Below are positions 10,462-22,829 of a stretch of DNA of 64,000 bases, one piece after another. Position 1 is the stretch's first letter; each line of letters begins with the position of its first letter. The notes beneath the pieces were generated by a model, which did not search any database, was not told where the DNA came from, and saw nothing but the letters and a program-made list of their open reading frames with translations. The translations under genes were made by a program, and so were the position numbers. This DNA comes from Limnanthes douglasii subsp. nivea (Eukaryota; Streptophyta; Magnoliopsida; Brassicales; Limnanthaceae): contig JAUPFV010000002.1 in assembly GCA_036936605.1 (NCBI GenBank), forward strand, positions 218,537,546 through 218,601,545, given 5' to 3'.

Positions 10462-11130
10462 TACGGCTGTTATGGGTCCGGTTCGGTTTAGGTTTTAAAG
10501 GAACCGGACCAGACTGTTAAGCTTATCGGTTCAGACCAGACCGGACCGCTAAGCTTTCGGTTCTAATTTTTGGAACCGGACCGAACCACTAAGTTTTTGG
10601 TTTGGTTCGGTTCGGTTCCGATTCTGGTTCGATCCGAGTTTGGTTCGGTCCGGTCCGGTTTCGGTCCGGTTCGGTCCACCTAAAAAAAATAAATTCAATT
10701 AAAATTCAATTTTTATTTATTTTTATTGAAATAAATGATATAAAAAATAAAGTTTATAAGTTTATCTTTTATTTTCTTCAAAAATTGGTAATTAACTATT
10801 AATTTTGGTACTATAATTTATAAAAAAATATATAATAATAAATAATCGGTTCTAACAGTTATATTGGTTCGATTTCTTATCGGTTCTACCGATTTATTGG
10901 TTCGATTCTGTATCGGATCTATCGGTTTTATCGGTTCGATTGCATATCGGTCCTATCGGTTTATCGGTTTGGTTTCTAATCAGTTTTTTTGTTTCAGTTT
11001 CTTATCGATTTTCGGTTTTTAGAATGGAACCGCGAACCGGACCGTTAAGGTTCGCTCCGGTTCTCGGTCCGGTCCTTATCAGTTCGGTCTCGGTCCGGTT
11101 CTCAATTCTGGAGAACCGTTGACAGCGCTA
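10462..11130. mobile_element. Non-autonomous hAT-like element with 8-bp TSD
   Basis: The termini are TACGGCTGTTATGG at the left and, inverted, TAGCGCTGTCAACGG at the right. Both resemble the TAGGGCTGTCAATGG-type ends common among plant hAT elements. An 8-bp TSD, GGTATATA, lies at 10,454-10,461 and 11,131-11,138. Subterminal regions consist of GGTTCGGTTCGG / CCGGACCGG repeats in both orientations. The middle is AT-rich with no transposase. The homologous site in the other direct repeat copy (about 15,550-15,565, TTTGATATATATTAATTTT) lacks the element, giving a natural empty site. Confidence 0.85.
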
Positions 11131-12326
11131 GGTATATACTTTAATTTAATTTAGATGCTTTAAATGATATATTAGATCTCTTAATTATTCATATAAGTGT
11201 TTTATAATAACAAGATTGTGAACAAATGGATAACAACAAAAATGACAAACATTATAAAAATAAATTTGGATAAAACTATCTGAATTTTTTTTAAATAGGT
11301 TTTTTTCAACAATTCAAAAAAATTAAAAATTAGTATATTAAGTTATCTTTTATTTTTTTTCTCTAATGTAAATTGCTAATTAGTTTATAAAAAGTTATAT
11401 CAATTATGGATTTTTTTCCGACTCTAAAAGGATCTAAATATGTTTATAACAATTTTATTACGTTAATAATTTATATATTATAATAAATTTATTTAAACTT
11501 TATAAATATATCTTCACTTGAACCATAATATAATATATTCGTTTTTTCCGATGGGCTTACCTTTTCCAAAAAAAGAAGGATTAAACAAATATACGGAAAG
11601 TTAAACAAATGTTATTTGATCTAAATTTGTTTTTGAGAAAAATAGTCGTGGCTAAATAGATATCTATTCGGTTTTTGGAGACCGATGTCCGTTTTTTTTA
11701 TTGTATATAAATTTATTTTTATTTTTTATTTATATACATAAATAAAATTTTATAAATTATTGTAGGACTTTTAAAGTAGAATTTATCGTATTAACAAAGA
11801 CAAAAATAAACTTATGGGATTAAATGACCATTCTTGCTTTTTAGATTTTGTTCTTTGATGATGATTTGTGTTCAATCTTGATGTTTTGAATACCGGTTAT
11901 TATATTTTATTTTGAAGGATTTTGATCTAATCGATCTTTTAGATGTGTTTATGGTTTTCTCTCTAAATTCACTTTTTTATTTTTTAACGGATGAATCCTT
12001 ATGAATTAATATTATAACATTTCTTTACTTAACTATTTATAATATATTACTTAACAATTCATAATATAGTATTTAAATATTTATATTTGCTTAATCTTGA
12101 TGCTTTGAAAACGTGTACATCTAAGTGCATACATATCTCTTTTCTACTATTCAAAGATAACACGCGCATCTGATTTTTCAGATTCAACATGTTTGCTAGA
12201 TATTTCTTCAAGTAAATTTCCTTCATCTGATTCTAAATCCCCAACGCATTAGACTCTTCATATACCACACACATCACTTCACGTCCCAAGCTCAGCATAA
12301 GAGCGTTATGAGCTCTAAAAGTGTCA

Positions 12327-13642
12327 TTCATAGAGTGACATTCATAGACCGCTCATCATTATTAATTACAAAACTCTCACATTTTACAAATTCACTATTT
12401 ATCTCTCACCTCACTCCACTCCATAAAAGACCAACATTTGTTCTTAGTACTTGGAGAATAAACAAACATGTAATATGAATCGAAACTCTACCGCTCATCA
12501 TCATATCACCAAAATTTTAACTGTGTATTGTTTATTGTATTTATAGTCTTTTCATGAAAATCACTAGCTTCATTTCAAATTGGACGGTTTAGATAAAACC
12601 CTAATACTTCAGACGTTTTAGATTAAATCACTTTAATCAACGACTCCTAACATAATATATACTTCAAATTAAACCCTTTAATCAATTGCTCGAATAAAAC
12701 ATTAATACAATATATACTTTATATTAAATATCTAAATAAATAGATGATAGTATAATTATACTGGGAAACATATATGTAGAAGCTCAATTCCAACCAAGAA
12801 CAAAATATAGTTTTATTGAAGCTTCAGCCTATGTCGCTTTGAAAAACTGCTTCGGCTCAGCTCTACGACCACATGTTACAGCCCAGATCTATGACTACAT
12901 GTGTCGTTATAGTCTACACAACACCCTTCGGCTCATTATTTACGAAAACACATTTTGACACAATACTCATAAGTCTTTAGCAGTTTTTTCATCCTTTAGA
13001 TTCAACCAGATGTTTCTACATCTAAATCACTATCCAAACTATACGCTGAGAGTCTCATTAGTTCCTGTCACTATAAGTCTTGGCTGACCCATCATCTACC
13101 TTTATAGTCTCGGTAGTAATTTTTATGATAAGTTACTTCTAGCATACACCTAACAACTATAAAGATCTTAAGTAAATACTTAAGTATACTAGGGACGAAC
13201 CACTATATATTGGGACATAAGTAATCTAATATTAAATATTCGATATCGAATGATGATATAAACAAAGTCAATGAATTTAAAAAAATTAAGTGCATGACTT
13301 TATAAGTTTAGTGAATATTAAATCAAAATATATGATTCATACTTATATATTTTATGGAAATCAAATTTGCAGTATACTTAATAGCAATAAAGAAGAAAAA
13401 TTTAGTTTTTTATAGTTAAGGAAATGAGAATATAAAATATAAAATAAACTCCCTTCATTGAGTAAGAATATTTATCTTCCTCACTCTACTAAGATTTCAA
13501 CGTCGTAAAGTCTTTCATGAACACACCATTCATATGGGCGTTCTTAGTCTAGAGGATATTCAGATTCAATGAGGGTGCTATATTTATTTCAATTCAGTTT
13601 TTTGGAATCTAGTTTTCAGTTATTCAGTTTTAGATTATATTA
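12327..13642. other. Spacer between direct repeats, no gene seen
   Basis: About 1.3 kb of AT-rich DNA separates copy 1 from the long-TIR element. It has no open frame of note and no motif I can assign to a transposon family. A short near-duplication (TCATTCATAGAGTGACATTCATAGA) lies at 12,325-12,350. Confidence 0.5.
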
Positions 13643-13962
13643 GGGTAAAAAATACCACAGGCGCTCCATGTTTGTCACTTGTAACACATTAGTCCATATT
13701 CTTTGTCTCTGTAATAAAATGGTCCCCTATGTTTTAAAAATATAACAAACAGATCCTTTTGTAATAAATAGGTCATTCATGTTTGTAATAAACAGGTCCC
13801 TCACGTTTTCAATTTGTAATAAACAGGCCCCTCAAATTTTCAGAAAAAAGATATGCTTGTTACATTTTTAAAACATACGGGACCGGTCTATTACAGAGAC
13901 AAAGAATAGAGACTGATGTGTTACAAGTGACAAACATGGAGGACCTGTGGTGTTTTTAACCC
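13643..13962. mobile_element. Mutator-like non-autonomous element, long TIRs, 10-bp TSD
   Basis: A 320-bp element whose two ends are inverted repeats of roughly 105 bp. The left arm starts GGGTAAAAAATACCACAGG; the right arm, inverted, starts GGGTTAAAAACACCACAGG. Both contain the CTCCATGTTTGTCACTTGTA and TTCTTTGTCTCTGTAATA blocks. Flanking direct repeats GATTATATTA lie at 13,633-13,642 and 13,963-13,972. Long TIRs with a 9-10-bp TSD fit the Mutator superfamily. The central ~110 bp contains short GTAATAAACAGGTCCCTCA-type repeats and no ORF. Confidence 0.85.
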
Positions 13963-13972
13963 GATTATATTA

Positions 13973-14775
13973 TTATTAATTTAGATTGTATGCATATATT
14001 TATTTTAATTAATAATATAGTTCATTTATGCTCTTACTATTGAGGTTTAAGTGATCTCAATTCAGTTCGATAAGACTTGTTGGAAGTTAGTATAGAGTGA
14101 TTATGGGGTCGTGTTGCTCAAATGTTGCACTTCATGTGAAATAAAGATTCATTAAGGTGGTAGTTGGCAATATATTTATTGTAGGATCACTTATGCATTA
14201 AGTAGTCGTGGTCGATACTCTTTTATACAACTTTAGCTATCACTGACATGATAAGATATGCAGTGGGTGATCTATAAAAAGAACGTTACATAGTGCATAT
14301 TCAGATGTATACACTTCACTACATATGAGTGATCCAAGTGGGCGATTATAATGATATCATGAACCTAGAATGTCTCATCATATTTAGATTCAGAGCATCC
14401 ATGCCCGTCGTTATATGTCAAACTAAATAAATATAATTAAACTTAAGTTAAATAAGTCACACCTATAAATAATAATAAATACCATAAAATTATATAGTGT
14501 AGAATCAGTTGGGTTAAATATGGATCTTAAGGGAAGGCCTATTAATCCAACATTTTAGTTATTGAGCTCTAAAATTCGTATAAATGTTATGGTCCCCTGT
14601 AGGTGAAATTACATCAGACCGTAACAATCTAAAAGAAATTATTACAGTTAATTTAATAGAGAAAATTATAAATTTATATCCTAAACTTCCAGTTAATTTC
14701 AGGAATTTATAACTAATTTAAGGAATTCAAATCTCTAAAATACAAATAATATTTGATACAGACCAGTACATAAAT
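13973..14775. other. Spacer before direct repeat copy 2, no gene seen
   Basis: About 800 bp, AT-rich, no coding signal and no terminal repeats recognised. Confidence 0.5.
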
Positions 14776-16780
14776 TATGTTCCAGTTGTGGAATTATGTG
14801 TAATTTAGAGTTCGGTTGTGAAATTAGTTCGAAAAAACAACTATATTTTTAAAAAAATCAGTTATGGTTTGAAATATATGTAGTTTTGAAGGTTAGAAAT
14901 AACTAATTGTTAAGTTTGTACATGTTTGTGTATTTCAGGGGTATTGTTGGAAGAATTTATGTTACAAGTGGGTTTTGGTAAACTTCAAAACCCAAATGGT
15001 AATTGATAATTTAATTTATACTCGGATAGTTATAAGTAACTTACTCTATAATAAATTCATGTATTACTTCTCTACTGTAAATAGCAAAATAAATTAAAAA
15101 TATATTTAATTAATAAAACCATAAAAATATAAAACCAAACTGTAAATAATAAAAATGTTTGATACAATAAAATAACATAACAAAATAAAAAACCATAAAA
15201 TATAGATTAGTAATGAATCCAATATTTTTATTGTTGAGATGTTGATCCATCAAACTGTACAGTGGTGTTGGGAGGTGTAAGGTCTGCAGGTTGTTGTTGA
15301 GGAGTGAACATATCATGCATAAAGATATGACTAAAGTGTCGTGACTCTCTAATCTAAATAGGTTTTTTAAAAAAGTAAATTGTATGCATAAATTTAGTCG
15401 AATGATAAAATTAAAATATTTTTATTATAAATGAAATACTTGATATATTTATTTGATATATTTTTAAAATTTTGTTTAAATATTTTAAATAATACATAAG
15501 ATCTTTCAATATAAATTGATTTAAGTGTTTTATATAACTTAATATATTTATTTGATATATATTAATTTTATTTAGATATTTTAAATAATATATTAAATAA
15601 AAATCGATATAAATATTTTATAATAATAAGATTTCGACTCAATGGATCATAACAAAAATGACAAACATTATAAAATAAAATTTGGATGACCTACCTAAAA
15701 AAAATTAAAATGTTTTTTTTTCAAAAATTAAAAAGAATTAAATATCAATATATTTAATTATATTTTGTTTTTTTCATATTGTAAATTGCTAATTAGTTTA
15801 TAAAAAATTATATCAATTATGGATTTTTTTTATTTTAGAAAACTCCAAGTGTGTTCGATGGAGTTGGGAAGTATAACACCTTTATCGAATTAATAATCTA
15901 TATTTAATAATAAATGTAGATAATTATATTAATATTTGTGTATTTAATGCAATGGAAATCCGTTTTTTCGAACTTTCTTGTTTTTCCAAAATAAAAGTGG
16001 ACTACACAAATATTCGACGGGCTAAATGGATTTTCATTTAATCCATTTTTAGAAAAGAAAGAGTCGTGGTTATACAGACATCCATTTGGTTTGCCAATTT
16101 TTGAAAACGCATGTCTGTTTTTCCTATACATAGTTTTATTTTTATTTTTGGTCTATACATATAAATTCCGTTTTATAAATTATGGTAGGACTTTATAGGT
16201 TAAATTCATCATATTAACAAAGACAAAAATAAATTTACAGGATAAAGTGACCATTCTTATTTTTGATATTTTTTCGTTCGACGATGATCTTTGCTCAATC
16301 TTGATTCTTTGAATACCGATTAATATCTTTTATTTTGATGGAATTTTATCAAATCAATTTTTTAAATGTGTTTATAGTTTTCTCTCTGAATTCACCTTTT
16401 TATTTTGTACCGGATGAATTGTTATGAATTAATATTACTCAAATTAATATTCAGTTACTTAATTATTCATAATATATTACTTAACAATTCATAATATAAT
16501 ATTTAAATGTTTATTTTTGCTCAATTTTGATGCTTTGAAAACCGGTTACGGTATATGATTCTCTTGTAATCATCTAAGTGCACACAAATATATTTTCTAT
16601 AATCCATAATTAACATGTACATCTGATTTTTGAGATTCAATATGTTTGCTAGATATTTATTCAAGTAAATACCCTTCATCCGATTTTAAATCCCCAACAC
16701 ACTAGACTCTTCAAATACGTCACACATCACTTCATGTCCCAATCTCATTATGAGAGCATTATGAGATTTAGAAAGTATCA
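14776..16780. repeat. Direct repeat copy 2 (~2.0 kb)
   Basis: The partner of 9,701-12,326, same orientation, starting 5.1 kb further on. It carries the empty site for the hAT-like element near 15,555. Both copies end at similar sequence (AGTGTCA at 12,326, AGTATCA at 16,780). No convincing primer binding site or polypurine tract borders the copies, so I do not call them LTRs. Confidence 0.8.
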
Positions 16781-17784
16781 CGACATCAAACACTGTAGAT
16801 TTCTTATTGATAGAAGCAGCCAATCTCTTATATAGTAGGTAAACCTTAACTTTAATTTTTTAGAGATTGAAATCGATTTCTCCGTTGAATTTATTTTGGC
16901 TAAGCTACATGAAACTTATTTTTCGTGGTTTTTTAATTTCTATGTAATATCTTTCTCTCCAACTTTCATATCTTCAATCGATCTACTTCTTTTTATAAAA
17001 AAACTTAAGCAACTCAATCATCTCTCGAAACACTATCCTGATTTTATTTATTGTCTATTTTACATAAATACATTTCAAAATTATTTGGAAGCTTCAGTCA
17101 TGATGTCGTGGCATATACTTCATTCAGACCGAGCGAAAGTCATATGGAATTTTCAATAGAACCTGATTGAGGCCTGACTAATACAGAAAACCAAGCAAAT
17201 GACCCATTGAGCTAAGGCCACACAAGAATATTACCGAGTAGAGGATTTATCGAGTAGAGACCAGACCCTAATAGTAACAAGCGAATCAAGGCCTACCAAG
17301 GAATGACACACGTTTACCGATACCATGAAGATCTAGCCATCAACAACGACTAATGAAGATATCATAAATGAGGTCAACACTTATTGAAAGAAATGTTGAC
17401 TGATCGATCCACGTAACGTACCATGACCGGAATTATGACCGCGGTTATAGGACCATTACCATAAATTTGAGTCCACAATCATAATTAGTGGAATTGTGTA
17501 ATTAGTGGGATTATGAAAATGACTTGTAAAGAATATTAATAGGATTATGATTCTGTAAAAATGTAAATTTTCTCCTTGAATTAATAAAGTTACTACTTGG
17601 AAAATATTTGTTAGATTTTCCTTTAACAACATCCATTGGGCCTATGAGAAGTAGTTATTGGGATTTTATACTTACATATATAAATATGACTTCCCCTCTC
17701 AAAACTACTTTATTTCTTAATAATTTCTAGAGATAGACAGAGAAGCTCTGAATTTCAGCCACCGTAATCCTTAGCTTTTAGTAT
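16781..17784 (+). promoter_or_regulatory. Flank and candidate promoter of the old antisense gene
   Basis: About 1 kb between direct repeat copy 2 and the decayed plus-strand gene of gypsy B. A TATATAAAT sequence at about 17,676-17,684 is followed by a CT-rich leader (CTTCCCCTCTCAAAACTAC), a reasonable plant core promoter pattern for the plus-strand frame beginning near 17.8 kb. By analogy with gypsy C this region should contain the 3' LTR of the minus-strand element, but I could not find a matching LTR. Confidence 0.35.
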
Positions 17785-20475
17785 GATGGCCATCATAAAA
17801 CACTTTTCTAGCGACGGTTTGGGCCTTTTCCTCTTCTTAATGTTATAAATCATCTTCGGAGTTGCATGTTTTATTCCAGCAATACTGTAGAAGATTATTT
17901 GTATCTCTCAGATAAAGCCGAAGCGAATAAAAAAGCTAAAAGATCTTGGTCTGCCAGAAGATGAAGGGCCCCAACTCATCGTTCAAACATTTGACCACAG
18001 AGGCAAGTATCTTTATAATATGCATTCCATACTAGCTGATCCTCCATCCTCTAACGATCCTTTTTAGACACCAAAAGCTCACCATTCTACGCCAACCCAG
18101 CCCTAATGAGACACTTAGGATGTTCGAATAATGAGAGGAATTATCAAGTGAGGAAATCAATAGTAGCTCTAGATAAAAATAAACATCCTTCTGATCTTCA
18201 TTCCAAGAAGAAAGAACATGAAAAACAAAATACTCCGGAACCCTAAATACATCCTCAGCGCAATCAGTTACAAGAGATGTTAGTGTGCCATAGCAATTAA
18301 GATGTGATACTGAGAGGGAAACAAAATTTATAGAGAAGAGACAAAGGAAACTACCAAAGTCAAAAAGTGGTAAAAAAAAAGGAGCAGAGGTGGAGTTACA
18401 ACATTCGATAGCCAAAGCAGTCAGGCCAAACTTCCAGAATGTCGAGAATAAATACTTGATTTCTCTTTATGAGACGTAAAACTACTATTCCGAGAGGGTA
18501 AATTCTGATCTTCCGGCACGCTAGGAAATTATGAAGGAAGTAGATATACGCCTACTAAAGGACATAGAGACGTCCTTCTTTGCTACCAAAATATAATTGG
18601 TCGTCTACCCAGAGGTGCTAAATTGGAGGCTCCGGAACCCGTTGGATCTAAAAATATTTTGGTATTTCGAGTTGGTTGACTTATTTGCTACCCAAGCAAG
18701 ACCGAATAAATGATGTTGATGTTGTGTATAATGACATCAAGGCTATCCAAGATTAAGATTTTAATGGAGTAATTTGTAGTGATCACCGGGCTATATAGGA
18801 ACCTCAATTTCCTTATACTTTTTACTCAAAGAAATGAGTATAAAGTAGTAAGTGGTCTTTTAAAGGTTGGTAAAGTGTGGAAACAACATTATTTTTCGTG
18901 AGTGGTTGCTATGAGAATGACCAGAAGATCGCCACAATGAGAAATTTGAGCAGAGTCTCGAAGCAGGTGCAAAACAAACGTAATTTCTTCTTGTTTTCGA
19001 GTATAACTTTAATTACCATCAGTCTTCACTGGTCGAACCTTATGTTTTTATATTTTTGTTAGGTATACCCAAGTCCTAATAGAAACACTTGAAAACTACG
19101 AAATAGACTTTCGACAATTTACACTAGTGGGATGAAGAAAGCTAGTCAAATGGGTTACATAACTGTTTTACACCGACCAACCTGGCTCAGACTTACTTTT
19201 GGCGAACGTAGGCGAAACTTGACTTATTATTGGAGAAAATAATGACTCAGTTGCGAGCTTTGGAAGTCTTTCAACGAGTAGAAGTTGCTGATAACACTGT
19301 ACCTTCCGACTAGGAAGAAAGTTTTAAGGCGCAAACTAAAGAAAATATAACGCTAGCGATTGATGGGCTAGAAAAGGAAGATACTGAGACTAGAGTAAGC
19401 CAAATACAAGAAGAAACTCCAACCATGAAAAATACGATATTATCACATGGATAAAAAAAATTACAAAGGGAAAGGAGAAAGTAGTAAAATAAAAAGAAGA
19501 AGAAAAAGTCTAAGCCAAACGTGGACATTTTACGTGACGGGGATTAAAAAACAATCACTCCCATGTTTGAGCATCACACTGCTAAAAAATATGAGAATCA
19601 TTCCTTCTCTCTTTCGGAAATAAGTTGAAGAGTTGTTGTAATTCAAAGTTTGGTAGGAATTCTGAAAGAGCACGATTGAAAACTAGGGAGAACAGTCTTA
19701 AGCTTTGGAAGGCTCTATTAGAACTCAGTCTTTCCAACTGGAGAAAGGGAACTCCCATCCTCTTACTTTACTGTATTTCGTTAAGCCCATCGAGAATCTA
19801 AAAAGAGAGATATCAAAATATTAGGGGACCATTGAATCTCTTCGAGAAGAGTGTGAGCTCCATAAGAAAGCTACTAAAGAGAAAATGAATTGTGTTGATA
19901 CCCTAGAAATCCGAGTCACACTAGCTTAAGAAACACAAATCCACTCATGAAACCAAGTTTGTTGAGTTTGAGGCCGCCTTCACAGACAAAGCTCGAAAGT
20001 ATAAGGATGAGGAAAATGAGTATGACCTTCAAATAGACCTCCTCCAGAATATGGTAGATGAGCAGAAATAGGTTACGAAGAAAATCATGGTGGATTTATC
20101 TAAATTTAAGGTATATACTGCAAATGATCGAGATGATGTAGTCAATGCATATACAGAGCAATTCCTAGGCTCCATAAATAAGCGGGATGCTAAATTCAAA
20201 GCCAAATTGGCTATCAGCTTTCATGAAATGTTTGTGGATCTTAGCCTTGGATCTTTTTGAGACTTGGTACCCGAAGGAGAATGACCTGCTGACCTTTCAT
20301 TCACAAATGAACTGGAAACCATATTGGATATAGAGGGCAAAAATAGTAATTCGAAGTATGTGAATGATGACAAGGATTTCGAATGTGGAAGTTCTGATCA
20401 GGTGGAGAATTCTAAGGACAATGGTAACACATACCACGGTCAAGCCGATGGAAACGATTTCGGAGGTAATTGAAG
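17785..20475 (+). pseudogene. Decayed antisense gene of gypsy B (gypsy-type 'transposase' domain family)
   Basis: Plus-strand relics line up in order with the spliced gene at 39,986-42,953. NPLDLKIFWYFELVDLFATQ (about 18,640-18,700) matches the FPLDPEIVRYFHLIKL block. TLFFVSGCYENDQKIA (about 18,880) matches the TQFLFVSDAWENLRKI block. The end, with INKRDAKFKAKLAISFHEMF and FVDLSLGSF followed by an acidic tail (20,170-20,470), matches the gypsy C C-terminus. After ...VQNKR a candidate intron (GTAATTTC at 18,980 to TTTGTTAG at about 19,062) sits at the position of the gypsy C intron. Many stops break the frame. Function unknown. Confidence 0.65.
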
Positions 20476-20699
20476 GATATTACTTCCCCATATCTTTTTT
20501 ATATTATCATCTTTTTAAGTCCTTGGTTTGAGGGCAAGGAATTTTGTAATCGTATTCATAATTTAAGAATATAAGTTCTTTTTTCTTTTTACTTCTCGTA
20601 TTTATAAAAAAAATATTATTCGTTAGTAGTATAATCAGAGTCTTTCTAGTTGTGGGTGATCAATCCCAACCAGTCACCCAAAAAAACCTCAAATAGATC

Positions 20700-20935
20700 A
20701 ATGAAACACACTTCAAATCTAACCATCAATCCTCAACTGGTCAATGAAACACATTTCGAATCTGACAAACTAATGTTGGATCCTTATGTTAGAACCTTCT
20801 AACTATGGCCAACTAATGTTAGATCCTTTACACTTGACCAACTAATGTTGGAACCTTTTAATTGTGACCAACTAAGGATGAATCATTTACACTTGACCAA
20901 CTAATGTTGGAACCTTTTAATATTTTTAAATTTGT
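20700..20935. repeat. Tandem repeats with CCAACTAATGTTGGAACCTT
   Basis: The phrase CAACTAATGTTGGA(A/T)CCTT occurs about five times with ~35-bp spacing (about 20,765-20,925). It lies in the convergent spacer between the antisense gene end and the integrase end of gypsy B. CCAAC...GTTGG within each unit is itself an inverted repeat. Confidence 0.75.
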
Positions 20936-21099
20936 GGGTCGAAAATATCCGTATCAATTAACAATGAGATATGAATATAGAAGGCCAAAGAAATTATAAA
21001 ACATGACTACTCAGACACCTAATTATAACCTCCCTGCCACCAGGGTAGGAAAAAGTGTATCTCAAGATATTAAATCATAAAATTAACTAATATATACTA

Positions 21100-22160
21100 T
21101 TTTTACAAGTATTCCAGATATAGCCTAAAGTGCTCGATATTCTATAGGTGCGGAAGAGGGTTATCTTCTTTATCTTCGAGTCGATAAGTTTTAGGCTTAA
21201 ACCTTTCAGTAACCAAATAAGGTCATTCCTAGTTTGGTCCTAACTTCCCTAACCGTTTATCTTTAATTTACATGAATAAATTTTTAAGAATTTTATCCCC
21301 CAATCTGAATTTTCTCCGTTGTACGTGGGATGCATACCTGCTTCTCATCAAACTTTGATAACTAAATGATCTTATATGTGGTTTTTCCTTAATTAAGTAT
21401 AATTTGGCTCTTCGACCCTCATCTTATCCGATTCAGAGTATTTTTTGATTCACGAAGATGGGAGGATGGCCTCTACATTCGTTATCGCATCCATCGCATA
21501 AACTAATTCACAAGGAGATTCTTGAGTTGTTATTCATGGTGTAGTTCGATAAGCCCATTATACTTATTGTAAATAATTCAGCCGTTTTCTAGCACCCCCT
21601 CCAAATTTTTTCTCAAGCCATTGAGGATCGATCTATTTGTAACTTTGACTTGGCCGTTAGCCTCATGATGAAAATGTTATGAAAATCTGTGTTGAATACC
21701 CTGAAAAGAACACAACGCTTCCATGTCCTTAAGGGCCATTATCTGTGGCCGTTAGATATGATAAGTTTGATAACATCATTTGTTTTAGTTCCTCATAGAG
21801 CCTCAGCTCCAACCTATTTAAATAAATAATCAACAACCACTATGATGGTTTGACATCCCCAAAAAACCATAAATTAAGGTATGACTAGGTCCAATCCCTA
21901 TATGCCGAAAGGCAATGCTTCAGATATTGACTCAAGTGGCACAACCGATAAATATGTTGCATTCAAAAATCGTTGGCAGGTATCGCATCGTCTAACTAAG
22001 TTCTTGGCATCTACCATGATGGAAGGCCAGTAATACCCAACCAATAAAAACCTTATTGCCAAGGTTTTATAACCACAATGGACATAACCCTCCTCATCAT
22101 GCAATTCCGATAACATCATTTGTGATTCGTTAGCTCTGAGGCACTGCAATTATGGTCGCC
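21100..22160 (-). pseudogene. Gypsy B integrase remnant
   Basis: The zinc-binding N-terminus is visible at 21,898-22,149: LHDEEGYVHCGYKTLAIRFL, then RRCDTCQRF, i.e. the HHCC finger with the GYYWPS motif between. The catalytic core downstream (21,860 to 21,200) is heavily broken. The C-terminal end is recognisable near 21,120-21,230 as a relic of the ERLKPGTYWLEDKDG block (here ERFKPKTYRLEDKED). It would have joined element DNA to the host chromosome. Confidence 0.75.
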
Positions 22161-22389
22161 TTAAATATGTTTTATACAATATGTCTCCGAGGATTGTGAA
22201 ACCATGTACCTTGAACCTTAGCTTTTTATTCAATGTTTTATCGACTAGAAAAATACTTTTAATTATAAATTCCTTGACCTCATACCTCCAATCTTTTTCC
22301 AAGCTCATCAAAATTTTGAATATTTTTTAGTTCCTAATATTTTCTCCAAAATTGATGTTATCGAAGGGTGATCTTATTCCAATATCAAT

Positions 22390-22800
22390 GGATATCATTC
22401 CATACATGCGATGGTAGCTAACGAATCATTTGTCAAATTTTTGGCTCGATGAACGCGTTCGTACTTGACGTACTCAAAGAAAGTTGCTAATTCTTTCAAT
22501 GCTTTTAGGTATTTTACTAAATGGTCTAATCTTTCTTCAGCCTGGCCCAAGCCATGGTTAATAAGAAGTTGTAAATAATTTTTTAAAAAGAAATTCTTGG
22601 CTCCACAGATTTGGGCAAACCGAAGCCCTGCTAAGGTTTCTTCGTACTCTGGCTCGTTGTTTGATGCTTTGAAACTAAAACTTATTACTTTGTACATCGA
22701 GTCTATAGATAGAGATACTAATTGAAACCTTGCTCCATATCCCAAAATGCTTGAGCCCTTATTAGTTCAAATGACCCACTTGTCCCGAGGCTTATCAATA
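22390..22800 (-). pseudogene. Gypsy B second (archaeal-type) RNase H remnant
   Basis: MGYGARFQLVSLSIDSMYKV is followed by FSFKASNNEPEYEETLAGLR, FAQICGAKNFFLK, then ERVHRAKNLTNDSLATIACM. The N-E-x-E-Y-E and A(D/N)-S-LAT signatures and the position between the first RNase H and integrase are diagnostic of the Tat lineage. Confidence 0.8.
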
Positions 22801-22829
22801 TCTGGCCCATGCTCAGGTCGTTTTGAATG

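Larger units (their letters stand above)
9701..12326. repeat. Direct repeat copy 1 (~1.95 kb plus an inserted hAT element)
   Basis: The segment aligns collinearly with 14,776-16,780 in the same orientation. Shared landmarks include AAATTAGTTCGAAAAAA (about 9,750 and 14,823), GTGGGTTTTGGTAAACTTC-like text (about 9,908 and 14,970), CCATAAAAATA-type A-rich sequence, and the stretch around 11,880-12,300. Removing the 669-bp element plus its 8-bp TSD leaves about 1,949 bp, close to the 2,005 bp of copy 2. The copies differ by many substitutions and small indels. Neither encodes a protein I recognise. Confidence 0.8.

Noticed and set aside
10602..11122. Plus-strand frames with FGSDSGSIRVWFG-type repeats
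   Set aside because: They come from the GGTTCGGTTCC subterminal repeats of the hAT-like element; no protein family signal.
9701..16780. LTR pair of a large retrotransposon
   Set aside because: The 2-kb direct repeats lack a recognisable PBS after copy 1, a PPT before copy 2, and a flanking TSD; left as unclassified duplication.
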